Assembly: GCF_024345375.1 (NCBI RefSeq)
Contig: NZ_JAGQAZ010000001.1
Coordinates: forward strand, 248,001 to 312,000
Reading direction: 5' to 3'
DNA length: 64,000 bases
Source of the DNA: Cyanobium sp. WAJ14-Wanaka
GTDB taxonomy: Bacteria > Cyanobacteriota > Cyanobacteriia > PCC-6307 > Cyanobiaceae
Below are positions 36,369-44,875 of this stretch, in pieces (the first letter of the stretch is position 1; every line of letters begins with the position of its first letter). The position numbers and the translations under genes were made by a program. Under the pieces are notes generated by a model. It was not told the DNA's origin and ran no database searches. It saw only the letters and a list, made by a program, of their open reading frames with translations.

Positions 36369-36440
36369 GGGTCGCTAGCTCAGCGGTAGAGCACTCGGCT
36401 TTTAACCGATTGGTCCTGAGTTCGAATCTCAGGCGACCCA
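36369..36440 (+). tRNA. trnK: tRNA-Lys(TTT)
   Basis: A 72-nt cloverleaf: acceptor GGGTCGC pairs with GCGACCC plus discriminator A. D arm GCTC...GAGC, anticodon loop CTTTTAA with anticodon TTT, T arm CTGAG-TTCGAAT-CTCAG. CCA is not encoded. The outermost anticodon-stem pair is a C-T mismatch. Confidence 0.97.
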
Positions 36441-36460
36441 TGGGCTTACTTGTCTTGCGA

Positions 36461-36480
36461 TGACTGGCTGTAGCCAGTCA
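36461..36480. terminator. Perfect hairpin after tRNA-Lys
   Basis: TGACTGGCT-GT-AGCCAGTCA: a 9-bp stem with a 2-nt loop, 20 bp after the tRNA. Position suits a transcription end or processing signal, but no T-run follows. The core TGGCTGTAGCCA recurs at 54374 and 56469. Confidence 0.5.
36465..36476 (+). repeat. TGGCTGTAGCCA element, copy 1
   Basis: A 12-bp near-palindrome, the same as at 54374 and 56469. Flanks here extend the inverted repeat to 9 bp per arm. Confidence 0.55.
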
Positions 36481-36635
36481 GTCAGGGGAAAGGTTGGTGA
36501 AGGATGGTCGCGGAAAGCCCGCGGCCCATCCAAAGGCCAGGAGAATTCGGCAAAGCCGAGGCCCTGCACCCGATGGAGCCAGAAGTAGGCAAGCCCGAGC
36601 CGACTAGCCCTCGGGATCATCACCATCCGGTGCCG

Positions 36636-37232
36636 ATGGCTTTTGTGAGGCTCTACGGCCTGTTTGCCGTGCTGTTTGTACTGATGCCTGAGTGGATGGA
36701 TGTTCTGCTCAGGCAGTCCGCTAAGGGGCGCATAGGTGCCAGTTGGGAACGGGATCGGGAAGCTGGTGGGCCCTCCTTACCGCGGCCACGCCGACTAGTC
36801 AGCCTTAGCCAACCAGGCAGCCGTCGCCGCTCAACCCTGGCGTCCTCAACCCTGGCGAGCTGGGTGCTGCTTATCGGCATTGGCGCTGGCCTGGGTTGGG
36901 GAGGCACCGTGCTTCTTGGTCGCGGCCGGACGCCCAGCTCGAGCGAGGCAACCATTGCCAGCAGGCCCCAAGTGGTTTCGCTTGTGTTGTATGCCGCCCA
37001 ACCAAGCTGGGTCGAGGTAAGGAGCCTGGAGGGGCGCCCGATCTACGGGGCCATTTTCCAGGGCAAAAAAAGCTGGCGCCTTGGCGAGGGTCTTGAGGTG
37101 TTGGCGGGTCGCCCCGACCTGGTAATTGCGGCGGTGGGGAACCAACCTGCCAGGGCTCTGGGGCGAATTGACCAAATCGATTGGGTGACTTTCAAGCCTG
37201 GAGATGGCCGTGACGCAGGCAGCGCTAGGTGA
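36636..37232 (+). CDS. Membrane protein with RodZ-like C-terminal (DUF4115-type) domain
   Basis: 198 aa from ATG at 36636 (a longer frame begins at 36504). A short hydrophobic N-terminal segment (FAVLFVLMPEWMDVLL), a basic linker, one clear membrane span (ASWVLLIGIGAGLGWGGTVLL), then a periplasmic domain with the RodZ-tail pattern: SWVEVRSLEGRPIYGAIFQGKKSWRLGEGLEVLAGRPDLVIAAVG. The usual N-terminal helix-turn-helix of RodZ is not seen. A role in cell shape is an inference from the C-terminal domain only. Confidence 0.6.
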   Translation: MAFVRLYGLFAVLFVLMPEWMDVLLRQSAKGRIGASWERDREAGGPSLPRPRRLVSLSQPGSRRRSTLASSTLASWVLLIGIGAGLGWGGTVLLGRGRTPSSSEATIASRPQVVSLVLYAAQPSWVEVRSLEGRPIYGAIFQGKKSWRLGEGLEVLAGRPDLVIAAVGNQPARALGRIDQIDWVTFKPGDGRDAGSAR

Positions 37233-37332
37233 TCGGCCAGGTAGGTATCGCCGGCATCGTGAGAATGGATCAACAAGCGAGCAGGCTAATCTGGCTAACT
37301 AACCGGGCTAACTCGCCGGGGGGCCGCGGTTG

Positions 37333-38757
37333 ATGGCTAAGCGCAGCGTTCAGGCCTACATAGAGGAAATCCCCAGCTGGGAGGGAGGGGCCCAACTGGC
37401 CGGACCGCCACTTTCCGGTATGCAGTGGCTTGTGTGGTCGCTGGCCACTGCGGGCAAGTTTTTTGAGGGGTTGATCGTGTTCATGGGCGGCATCGCCCTG
37501 CCGTTGATCGCCGATCAATTTGGGATGACTACTACCGATAAGGGATTTGTTACGGCGGCCACCTTGGCCGGGATCCTGGTGGGGGCCCTAGCCCTGGGGG
37601 GCCTCGCCGATCGCTTCGGCAGAAAGCCAGTGTTTATCGGCGAAATGGTTCTGCTGGCGGTAGCCCTGATCGCTGCGGCCCTTAGCCCCGACACCAATAG
37701 TTTGGTGGCTGCCTTGTTTGTGATGGGTTTGGCCCTTGGGGCCGATTACCCCACAGCCCACTTGGTGATCTCCGAAAGCATCCCCGCCGCGGTGCGCGGT
37801 CGGCTGGTGCTGGGTGCCTTTAGTTTCCAGGCCCTTGGGGCGATTGTCGGCACGGCGATTGCCGCGGTGCTCCTGGCCAATAAGCCTGAATTGAGCACCT
37901 GGCGGCTCTTCTATCTGCTCCCGGTGGTGCCCGTGCTGTTGGTGGTCTGGGGCCGCCTATTTCTGCCCGAAAGCAGCCACTGGTTGGTTAGCAAGGGCAA
38001 CGTCAAAAAAGCCGAGAAGCAGCTGCGTAAGTTGCTGGGCCGCAACGATGTGGAGTTGCTGGATGTGCTGATAATTAAGGAAGGTAATATCAAACGGAGT
38101 AGCCATTGGGGCCAGCTATTTCAGGGCAAGCTGCAGCGAGCCACGATTTTGGCCTCGGTGCCCTGGTTTCTGCAGGACATCTCTACCTATGGGATCGGAA
38201 TCTTTACGCCGGTGATTATTGCCGCCGCCTTCGGTGCTGAGGCAAATGAAAACAACGTGGCCGCCGTAATTCATAACGACCTGCTGGGAGCTCGGGGCAC
38301 GGCCCTTGTGGATGTGGGCTTTCTAGTGGGCATCGCCTGCGCCATTGTCTTGGCTGACCGTTGGGGCCGAATCCGACTGCAGATAATTGGTTTTGTGGGC
38401 TGCGCAGCCGGCTTGATTATTGCCGCCCTAGGAAATATTGGAGGCCATAGCAACCTGGTGGTGATCGTGATTGGCTTCATGCTGTTCCAGTTCATGACCA
38501 ACCTTGGCCCCAACGCCCAGACCTACCTGCTGGCGGGGGAGGTTTTCCCCACTCGGCTGCGGGGCCAGGGGGCGGGTCTGGCGGCAGCTATCGGCAAAGT
38601 TGGGGCGGTGCTTACGGCATTTTTGTTTCCCACCCTGCTGGCCAATTGGGGCACGGAAAGACTATTACCCCTGTTGGCAGTTACCTCCTTGGTGGGTGCC
38701 TTAATTACCTGGATCTACCGGATCGAGACCACCGGAGTGGATTTAGAAACCATCTAG
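37333..38757 (+). CDS. MFS transporter (sugar/metabolite:proton family)
   Basis: A 474-aa protein with 12 predicted membrane helices. It has the MFS loop motif GGLADRFGRKPVF between helices 2 and 3 and its second-half counterpart ADRWGRIRLQ, plus the helix-6 loop LPESSHWLVSKGNVKKAEKQL typical of the sugar-porter branch. It resembles bacterial aromatic-acid and sugar transporters; substrate unknown. ATG at 37333. Confidence 0.88.
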   Translation: MAKRSVQAYIEEIPSWEGGAQLAGPPLSGMQWLVWSLATAGKFFEGLIVFMGGIALPLIADQFGMTTTDKGFVTAATLAGILVGALALGGLADRFGRKPVFIGEMVLLAVALIAAALSPDTNSLVAALFVMGLALGADYPTAHLVISESIPAAVRGRLVLGAFSFQALGAIVGTAIAAVLLANKPELSTWRLFYLLPVVPVLLVVWGRLFLPESSHWLVSKGNVKKAEKQLRKLLGRNDVELLDVLIIKEGNIKRSSHWGQLFQGKLQRATILASVPWFLQDISTYGIGIFTPVIIAAAFGAEANENNVAAVIHNDLLGARGTALVDVGFLVGIACAIVLADRWGRIRLQIIGFVGCAAGLIIAALGNIGGHSNLVVIVIGFMLFQFMTNLGPNAQTYLLAGEVFPTRLRGQGAGLAAAIGKVGAVLTAFLFPTLLANWGTERLLPLLAVTSLVGALITWIYRIETTGVDLETI

Positions 38758-38759
38758 CT

Positions 38760-39485
38760 TTAGAGTTTAGTTTGGCCGCTTATCGGGCTGATTTTTTGTA
38801 ATTCGGCCTGGATTTCAGGATTAGCCTTGAAGCTGCGCCACTGGGCTGAATTGATTATCTGGCGAGCTGCTGCCACCCCAAACCTTTGGCCTGCTTCCAC
38901 GTCTGACGGGAAATGCACCCCACAGAGAACGCGATTCGAGCCGCCAAGTGCCCCCAGGGCCACGATTTCACTTTGACGTTTTGGAAATAGATCGGCCAAT
39001 AGTTCTGCGGTGGCGCGGAACCAGGTGGCATGGCCCGAGGGGTATGAGTTGGTCCCTTCCAGGGGTAGGCAGGGTTTTATCTGGGGGAATTGCACGAAGG
39101 GCCGCCGGCGCGCCAGTTCCTTCTTAAAGCTGTCCTTGACGGCATCGATAGGTACAAGAAAGGAAATCAAGCCAGCATTGAGCCTGGGGGTGTTTCGCGC
39201 CATGTCGACCCCCAGGGTGCGGCTAAAGACGGATGGATTTCGCTCCAGGGTGAGCCAGGTATTTGCCTCCATTTCGGGCGTGCGGGTTTTCTGGAGCCAG
39301 AGCAGAATTGCCAGGTCGTTGTTGGCGGCTGGGCTGCCTGGGGCGGGCGGCTTTCCGATGGCCTGGCCGAGGGGCTGGCGATCAAGTTGGAGGCCTTCGG
39401 CTTGGGCCCAAGCCGCTGGCGGTTCCCCGCTGGCCACGGCCAACAGCGATAACATCGGTAGAAGGGCAATTGCAGGGCGAGCCAC
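38760..39485 (-). CDS. Secreted PAP2-type acid phosphatase
   Basis: 241 aa with a signal peptide (LLPMLSLLAVASG...AWAQ). The vanadium-chloroperoxidase/PAP2 active site is complete: KKELARRRPF (K-x6-RP), YPSGHATW and RVLCGVHFPSDVEAG. This is the class A non-specific acid phosphatase pattern, acting on organic phosphate in the periplasm. GTG at 39485. Converges with the MFS gene and is followed upstream by a second phosphatase gene. Confidence 0.85.
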   Translation of the reverse strand: MARPAIALLPMLSLLAVASGEPPAAWAQAEGLQLDRQPLGQAIGKPPAPGSPAANNDLAILLWLQKTRTPEMEANTWLTLERNPSVFSRTLGVDMARNTPRLNAGLISFLVPIDAVKDSFKKELARRRPFVQFPQIKPCLPLEGTNSYPSGHATWFRATAELLADLFPKRQSEIVALGALGGSNRVLCGVHFPSDVEAGQRFGVAAARQIINSAQWRSFKANPEIQAELQKISPISGQTKL

Positions 39486-39490
39486 AGTGT

Positions 39491-40105
39491 TTAGCGCTGA
39501 AGGATCTTGGGATCTGCACAGGATTCTGAGCCCTCAAGAAGAAGGCTCTGATCGAATGCTCTCACCGTTGGTTTGGTTGAGCCTTTACTGTAGCGGAGTT
39601 GATATAGGCGGTTAAAGTCGTTGTCTACAATTGGGGGCATCGTAGGCCAGCCCAAACCGGCAACTAGTTCTGGTAGGTGGCGGTGCTCCCAAATGAAAAT
39701 TAAATTGGCACCACCATAATAGGGATCAGCTAGGATCTTTTCACCAGCCTGTTTCATTAGGACCTCCGCCTCCTTGAAAATGCGAATATTGACCCCACTT
39801 TTAATAGCCAGTGGCACAGCTGTTTGATAGCTACGGGCATTTTTACCAGTGTCTTGATTTAGAAAATATGTCAGAATATGGTCAACTTTTCCGAAACAAG
39901 CTGGCAGCACTGCCGCCAGATCCATGGCCCTTTGGAAGCCTGTGGGGGAGAGATTGTAATTGGCATGGTCTTCGCCTTTGTGGCCGTGGCGCATCAACAG
40001 AATTTGTGCGGGCTGGGCGAGCACTGGGGCCGCGCAGATTGTCAGCCCCAAGAAAAATAAAAATCCTAAATGTGTTCCCGGATACAAGCTTCGGATTCGC
40101 GTCAC
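39491..40105 (-). CDS. Exported histidine phosphatase-family protein
   Basis: 204 aa with a signal peptide (FLFFLGLTICAAPVLAQ). The catalytic RHG motif is ILLMRHGHKGEDHANYNLSPTG; a second His lies in FIWEHRHLPELV. The start of the gene is less GC-rich than neighbours. Stop lies 5 bp before the PAP2-type gene, so the two exported phosphatases are likely in one transcript. Confidence 0.8.
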   Translation of the reverse strand: MTRIRSLYPGTHLGFLFFLGLTICAAPVLAQPAQILLMRHGHKGEDHANYNLSPTGFQRAMDLAAVLPACFGKVDHILTYFLNQDTGKNARSYQTAVPLAIKSGVNIRIFKEAEVLMKQAGEKILADPYYGGANLIFIWEHRHLPELVAGLGWPTMPPIVDNDFNRLYQLRYSKGSTKPTVRAFDQSLLLEGSESCADPKILQR

Positions 40106-40159
40106 AGCCTTGATAATTTTTAGGGCCTTTGATTATGATCAAGTACCAATTTTAGCAGC

Positions 40160-41278
40160 ATGTCAATTCTGCCCCAGCTGCGTCCGACTCCAGGCTCCCT
40201 TGATTCCCGCAGGCTTTCGGATCGGCTGGGCGATATGCCCAATAGCCTATTTCTCGCTGATGGTCGGGCTGATTGCAGTTTATCTGTAGTGGTGCTAAAG
40301 CCGAATCAGGTGTTCCTTCGTAACAACTTAAGAATCGAAGAGCTGAAGGAGCTTGTTGAAAGTGGTGATCCCTTTTGGCTTCGCATTGGTGGCCTTGGGC
40401 AGCCCCAATTAATCTCCAGCGTGTTGAGTTGCTGCGGAATTCCCGAGGTATTTAGGCCCCTACTGCTGGAGGTGCCCCAGATTCCACGGGTTGACTCCTT
40501 TGCCGAGGTGATCACGGTGGTGGTGCATCGCCTGCGCTTTGGCCATGATCCCCTCAATTTGGTGAGTGATCAGGTGGGGATGGTGCTCACCCACAAGATG
40601 CTGATCTCCATAGAAGAGGCTCCGAGTAAGGAGCCCTTCCCTGCCTTGACCGAATGGCTGCTCCATAAATCTCCAGCAGCTACGGCCGATGATCTAGATG
40701 ATCTGCTCCATTATTTGGTCGACAATTTGTTGGATGGCATCTTCCCGATGCTGGAGCAGATGGCTAGCCGCCTTGATGACCTGGAGGAATCTGCCCTCAG
40801 GGATCCGCGGCCGGGTGTTTTGAACCGTGCCTACCAATTGCGTATCAATCTGCGGCGCATTCGCCAGCAGCTCTGGCCCCTGCGCCATCAGATCCTGCTA
40901 TTCCTGCGCCAAAACCAACCGGTCATGGGGCCCGAGGCACTGCTGGGGTTTCAGGAGATGGCCCAGAACGTGGAACAGATTTTTGATAGCTGCGAAATTC
41001 TGCGTCACCAATGTGATGCCGTTACCGAGGCCCACATGGCCAGCAGTGGCAACCGCATGAACCAGATCATGAAAACCCTCACGATCGTTTCTTCAATTTT
41101 TGCGCCGCTCACCTTTATAGCCGGTATTTATGGCATGAACTTCGACAACATGCCTGAGTTGCACTGGCCCCACGGCTATCAAATCGCCCTCGTGTTGATG
41201 GGTGCCATAGCCACTATCATGACCACCATGCTTTGGCGCCGGGGCTGGTTTGAGGATTGGACCAGCCGCCGGCGTTAG
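40160..41278 (+). CDS. corA: CorA-family magnesium/divalent cation channel
   Basis: A 372-aa protein with a large cytoplasmic N-terminal domain, a long stalk helix (about 190-300), and two C-terminal membrane helices. The pore-signature YGMNFDNMPEL follows the first membrane helix (SSIFAPLTFIAGI), and the second ends in a basic tail. Funnel-shaped pentamers of this family admit Mg2+ or Co2+. Confidence 0.93.
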   Translation: MSILPQLRPTPGSLDSRRLSDRLGDMPNSLFLADGRADCSLSVVVLKPNQVFLRNNLRIEELKELVESGDPFWLRIGGLGQPQLISSVLSCCGIPEVFRPLLLEVPQIPRVDSFAEVITVVVHRLRFGHDPLNLVSDQVGMVLTHKMLISIEEAPSKEPFPALTEWLLHKSPAATADDLDDLLHYLVDNLLDGIFPMLEQMASRLDDLEESALRDPRPGVLNRAYQLRINLRRIRQQLWPLRHQILLFLRQNQPVMGPEALLGFQEMAQNVEQIFDSCEILRHQCDAVTEAHMASSGNRMNQIMKTLTIVSSIFAPLTFIAGIYGMNFDNMPELHWPHGYQIALVLMGAIATIMTTMLWRRGWFEDWTSRRR

Positions 41279-41306
41279 CGGCGCGAATATATTTTTTGCA
41301 GGTGAT

Positions 41307-41882
41307 TCAGCTCAGATCTAGCCACCATCCGCTGCTGGGGCCCTCCACCATCCAGCGGCTCCCCCAGTTTTTAGACGAATAACGCACGGACCGGCCGCTG
41401 CCGACCGAGCGCTTGCAGAAGCCCCCGGCCACCAGATCCGCTTCTCCGTAGGGATCGTGCATCAGCCATTGGGAGCTGGCCGGATCAAAACCCACCACCA
41501 GGCTCCAGTGGCCGCCACCTCTGGGGGCGCTGACTGGGCCATGGTGCAACCACCCCACCGGGCAGGGGATGCCCCGCATCAATCGGCTAATTAACAGTTG
41601 GATTGAGCCATCGCTGCGAAAGCGGGCCGCAATGCCCAGCCTTCTAAGGGCCTGTAGTTGGGCCGGGGCGCTGGTGCTGTCGCCATAGCGCTGCACGATT
41701 TGGAGATACTGGTCGTCCGGTTGTGCTGCACCTGCCAGGGTTGTTGGTTTGAGGAAGGCTGCGGCCATCGCGCAGCTGGATGAAAAGCACATGCGCTCGC
41801 CCTGGGAGGTGGCGCTATCGCGTTGGGACAAGTAGGGAACTGCCAGCTGGATCAGTTGCTGGCTGGCGGGAGTGGAAATCAC
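41307..41882 (-). CDS. C39-like papain-fold peptidase
   Basis: 191 aa. N-terminal VPYLSQRDSATSQGERMCFSSSCAMAAAFL carries the putative catalytic Cys, and GGHWSLVVGFDPASSQWLMHDPYGE the His and Asp. No membrane or ABC domain, so this is a free C39_2-type enzyme. The fold begins inside the 68-bp overlap with the glycosyltransferase gene, supporting the GTG at 41882. The target is unknown. Confidence 0.75.
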   Translation of the reverse strand: MISTPASQQLIQLAVPYLSQRDSATSQGERMCFSSSCAMAAAFLKPTTLAGAAQPDDQYLQIVQRYGDSTSAPAQLQALRRLGIAARFRSDGSIQLLISRLMRGIPCPVGWLHHGPVSAPRGGGHWSLVVGFDPASSQWLMHDPYGEADLVAGGFCKRSVGSGRSVRYSSKNWGSRWMVEGPSSGWWLDLS

Positions 41883-42660
41883 GGCATGGAGCGCGGTGCT
41901 CCATAGGGTTCCGTGGCCCCATGGCCAGTTCCAAAGCTTCCTGTTGGATATTTATTTGCGTACGAGCAAGGATCTGTTCGCCCCTTTCCCAGGCGGATTT
42001 TCGTGAAAGAAGCTCCAGATCATTGAACCATTTGGTTTTGGTCATCTGGCCGCCATGGAGGCGGATGTGATACACGTATGCCCCGATTACTACGCCCGGC
42101 GCCATTGATGTAACTGCCATCATCATGCCAATGTCTTCCGCCTGGGGGAGCCCCATCCAGCCCCCAGCTTTTTTAAGCAAATTTGCCTCCACCAGCAGGG
42201 TGGTTGGACCGAGGGGAATGCTGTCGCTTGGGCTGGGCCATGCCCGCCAAATGTCCCCAGCCGCACTGGGGCCTGGGGACACTATTGCGGGATCCAGCTT
42301 GTGGTCATCGGTGCAATAACCAGCCGCCCAAAGGGCACCATGGTTGCAATTGATTGCTTCCAGCCGTTTGTCGATTGAATGGGGGTGGAGCCAGTCGTCG
42401 TCGTCTGCACTGGTAATCCAGCGGCCCTTTGCCACGGCTAGCCCTAGGTTTCGAGCTGCCGCCTGGCCCACGGGGCGTTCGGTATAAATTATGGTTGCAT
42501 ATTTGCAGAAATCTATGGGCAGAGGCTCCCGTTTTGTTCCGTCTACAACTATTACGTGCTCAATATCGCAGTCATTGTTTTTGAGGCTTTGATTTAGCTC
42601 CTCCAGCATCTCCAGGCGATCCGGCAGGAGCCTGGTGGGGGTTATTACGCTTATGGTCAT
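41815..42660 (-). CDS. GT2-family glycosyltransferase-like protein
   Basis: 281 aa. Rossmann-like start ISVITPTRLLPDRLEML, HVIVVDGTKREPLP, RPVGQAAARNLGLAVAKGRWITSADDDDWLHP with the DxD metal site, and GPTTLLVEANLLKKAGGWMGLPQAEDIG. It transfers a sugar from a nucleotide donor; acceptor unknown. The last ~23 codons overlap the peptidase gene in another frame, and these residues look like shadow sequence, so the natural end may have been altered. Confidence 0.8.
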   Translation of the reverse strand: MTISVITPTRLLPDRLEMLEELNQSLKNNDCDIEHVIVVDGTKREPLPIDFCKYATIIYTERPVGQAAARNLGLAVAKGRWITSADDDDWLHPHSIDKRLEAINCNHGALWAAGYCTDDHKLDPAIVSPGPSAAGDIWRAWPSPSDSIPLGPTTLLVEANLLKKAGGWMGLPQAEDIGMMMAVTSMAPGVVIGAYVYHIRLHGGQMTKTKWFNDLELLSRKSAWERGEQILARTQINIQQEALELAMGPRNPMEHRAPCRDFHSRQPATDPAGSSLLVPTR

Positions 42661-42821
42661 CTAATGCCTACGTACTATGGAGGCATCGATTTGTTGCTTA
42701 AAACTTGATATTTTGCCGACCATATTATTGCCGGCCATATTGTTCATTTATTTACCTTAGCGGCTTCATCTCTGCGCCGTTGCTTCGCCGTTGCTGTGAT
42801 GTTGGTTCGCGCAGATTTGGC

Positions 42822-43808
42822 CTAGCTCCTTCCCCAGCGCTCACTGAGGTCCCATAGCTCACGGGCTAGTGCTTCGGATTTGGCCTCAGCACTGGGCTCG
42901 GATGGCCCAAATTCCAACCTGCCGGGGCCCAGCACCCTGTTGCTCCAGTAGCCAAAGCCAGGCCGTTTGTCCATGAAATTGCTTGCCAGCCCCGCCAGCA
43001 GTGCCCCCGCTTTTTGGGGTGTTTCGCAGACCCGCAGCAGGTCTCGGGCAGCGAAGGCAAAGAGGGCTTGGCCCAAGGGGTTGTGGCTGCGGCTGTAGCG
43101 AAAGAAGCCGCCGTCTTGGCGCGGGATCACCAGCCCCGGGCTCCAGGCCAGCACCTGAATTTGCCCCCGTTGTCTGCGTTCCAGCTCCTGGGCCATCAGC
43201 AGGTTGCAGAGCTTGCTGTCCTTGTAGGCCTTTTCGGCATTGAAGCGGCTGATTCCATCGAGCATCGGCGCCCCCGGGCCCTGGCGCAGCCCGTCTAGAT
43301 CGCCAAGCCCGGCAGCCTGGCCGACCTTGCCGCCAGGGGTGCTGGGGTCGTGCACCTCCGAGCCCGTAACCACCAGCCGCGGCTTGCTGGCCTGCTTCAG
43401 CAGGGGCAAAAGCTGCTGCAGCAGCACCTGGTGGGCCAGATGGTTTACGGCGATCGTCAGCTCAAAGCCCTGGGCCGACCATCGCGTCTCGGCGGCGCCG
43501 CTGTATTGCAGGCCTGCGTTGAGCACCAGGCTGTGTATGGGTTTGCCTGCCTGGAGCAAGGATTGGCCGCACTCCAGGACACTGCCCAGATCCGCCAGAT
43601 CGCAGATCGGCGTTTGGATCTGGCTTTCCAGGCCCTGGCCCAGGCCCGCAAGGCGGTTGCGCAGCCCAGTGGCCGTGGCCCCATCCCGGCAGGGCAGGGT
43701 TAGTTGATGGCCAGCTGCTAGCAACTGGCTTGCCGCTTCGAAGCCGATCCCGGAGCTGGCGCCGGTGATCAGGATGTGCAGGCTTGGCTGGTTCCCGTCA
43801 CTCCCCAT
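42822..43808 (-). CDS. Protochlorophyllide reductase-like short-chain dehydrogenase
   Basis: A 328-aa SDR. NADP motif ILITGASSGIGFEAA, NAGLQ, Tyr-Lys pair in KAYKDSKLCNLLMAQEL. It shares light-dependent POR features: SEVHDPSTPGGK, GLGDLDGL, DGISRFNAEKAYKDSK, and the C-terminal KSEALARELWDLSERW. The segment after the active site (WSPGLVIPRQDGGFFRY) differs from the usual YPGC region. It may be a POR paralogue with another substrate. Divergent from the GST gene 53 bp away. Confidence 0.75.
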   Translation of the reverse strand: MGSDGNQPSLHILITGASSGIGFEAASQLLAAGHQLTLPCRDGATATGLRNRLAGLGQGLESQIQTPICDLADLGSVLECGQSLLQAGKPIHSLVLNAGLQYSGAAETRWSAQGFELTIAVNHLAHQVLLQQLLPLLKQASKPRLVVTGSEVHDPSTPGGKVGQAAGLGDLDGLRQGPGAPMLDGISRFNAEKAYKDSKLCNLLMAQELERRQRGQIQVLAWSPGLVIPRQDGGFFRYSRSHNPLGQALFAFAARDLLRVCETPQKAGALLAGLASNFMDKRPGFGYWSNRVLGPGRLEFGPSEPSAEAKSEALARELWDLSERWGRS

Positions 43809-43861
43809 GGGACCTGCCTGGATTGGTTTTCATTTTGCCGCTGCCAGCCGATGATCGGTCA

Positions 43862-44707
43862 ATGGGCGATCAAGAGCTTGTGCTGCTGCACGCGGCACCT
43901 TCCTATTACTCGATGGTGGCCCGGCTGGCCCTGGTGGAGGCGGGCGTGGCGTTTTGCAGCCAATTAATAGATATCCATTTGGCCAAGCAGCAGCTAGGTG
44001 ATCGCTACCGCCAGCTCAACCCGGCGATGACGGTGCCGACACTTTGTGCGGCCGATTGGAGCTCCCCTGGGGCTCGGATCTGGACTGATAGCCGCGACAT
44101 CCTGACCTTTGCATCCCAGTCGGCTGCTGCTACCTGGCTGGATTTTTGCCCCAATTTGCGAGATCAGATTGCCGATGTGGTGGCGGGCCACTACGCCATC
44201 TCGATCGAGGACCTCACCTTTGGTAAGGCCATTCTCAGTAATCCCGTGCTGAAGCGGATCGTGCCGAAGCTGCTCCAATCGCTTGTCGACGGCCTGGAGC
44301 GGCGGGCAGAGGGGGCCGCCGATGGAGGGGCCAGCCTGCGGGCGAAGGCGCAGCAAAACCGGGAGAGACTTGCCTATTTCAGCCAGGGCAGCCAGCTGGA
44401 CAAACTCGATTTGATGCGGACTCAGGTGGGCAGCTATCTGGCTTCTTTGCCCCTGGTGACTGGGGGGCCAGGCCTGTTTGGCGATCGCCCCAGCAGCGCC
44501 GATGTGGTGGTGGCTGTGTTGTTTGCCCGTTTGGAGATGATCCAGGAGCTGGACCTGGAGGCCCGCCCCGATTTGCAGGCCTGGTGGCTGCAGTTCCAGC
44601 AGCGCAAGAGCTTCAGGCAGGCTGAAATTTGGACCCGCTTTCGCCGCCGCCGCTTTGTCCAGGCGATCTTTGTGGCGAAGCTGGGCCCCAGGCCAATTCC
44701 CGTCTAG
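43862..44707 (+). CDS. Glutathione S-transferase-like protein
   Basis: 281 aa from ATG at 43862. Thioredoxin-like N-terminus with LVLLHAAPSYYSMVARLALVEAGV, LNPAMTVPTL (cis-Pro) and WTDSRDILTF (Ser/Asp at the glutathione site), then an all-helical C-terminal domain that is longer than usual and ends in a basic segment. Function unassigned; the divergent SDR neighbour suggests a shared promoter region. Confidence 0.75.
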   Translation: MGDQELVLLHAAPSYYSMVARLALVEAGVAFCSQLIDIHLAKQQLGDRYRQLNPAMTVPTLCAADWSSPGARIWTDSRDILTFASQSAAATWLDFCPNLRDQIADVVAGHYAISIEDLTFGKAILSNPVLKRIVPKLLQSLVDGLERRAEGAADGGASLRAKAQQNRERLAYFSQGSQLDKLDLMRTQVGSYLASLPLVTGGPGLFGDRPSSADVVVAVLFARLEMIQELDLEARPDLQAWWLQFQQRKSFRQAEIWTRFRRRRFVQAIFVAKLGPRPIPV

Positions 44708-44725
44708 GGTTCGATCGACGGATCC

Positions 44726-44845
44726 GGCTCCCTGGAGCTGGTCAAACGAGGAAAGTGCGGTGAGGGGTTACCCAAATCCGCCGCTGTCCCGCAACTGTGA
44801 TGGGGTTGTGCCCCTTAGTCAGAACACTCGCCGTCTGTCTACCAC
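44726..44845 (+). promoter_or_regulatory. Cobalamin (B12) riboswitch
   Basis: Aptamer landmarks in order: GAGGAAAGTGCGGTG, then AAATCCGCCGCTGTCCCGC followed by AACTGT, and the B12-box-like AGTCAGAACACTCGCC. Spacing fits the class. A stem CTCGG/CCGAG at 44852-44867 close to the downstream ATG (44876) could act as the expression platform by blocking translation. The regulated genes are hupE-like and cbiM-like, consistent with B12 repression of cobalt uptake. Confidence 0.88.
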
Positions 44846-44875
44846 CTCGATCTCGGCGCGGACCGAGCATTGCCC

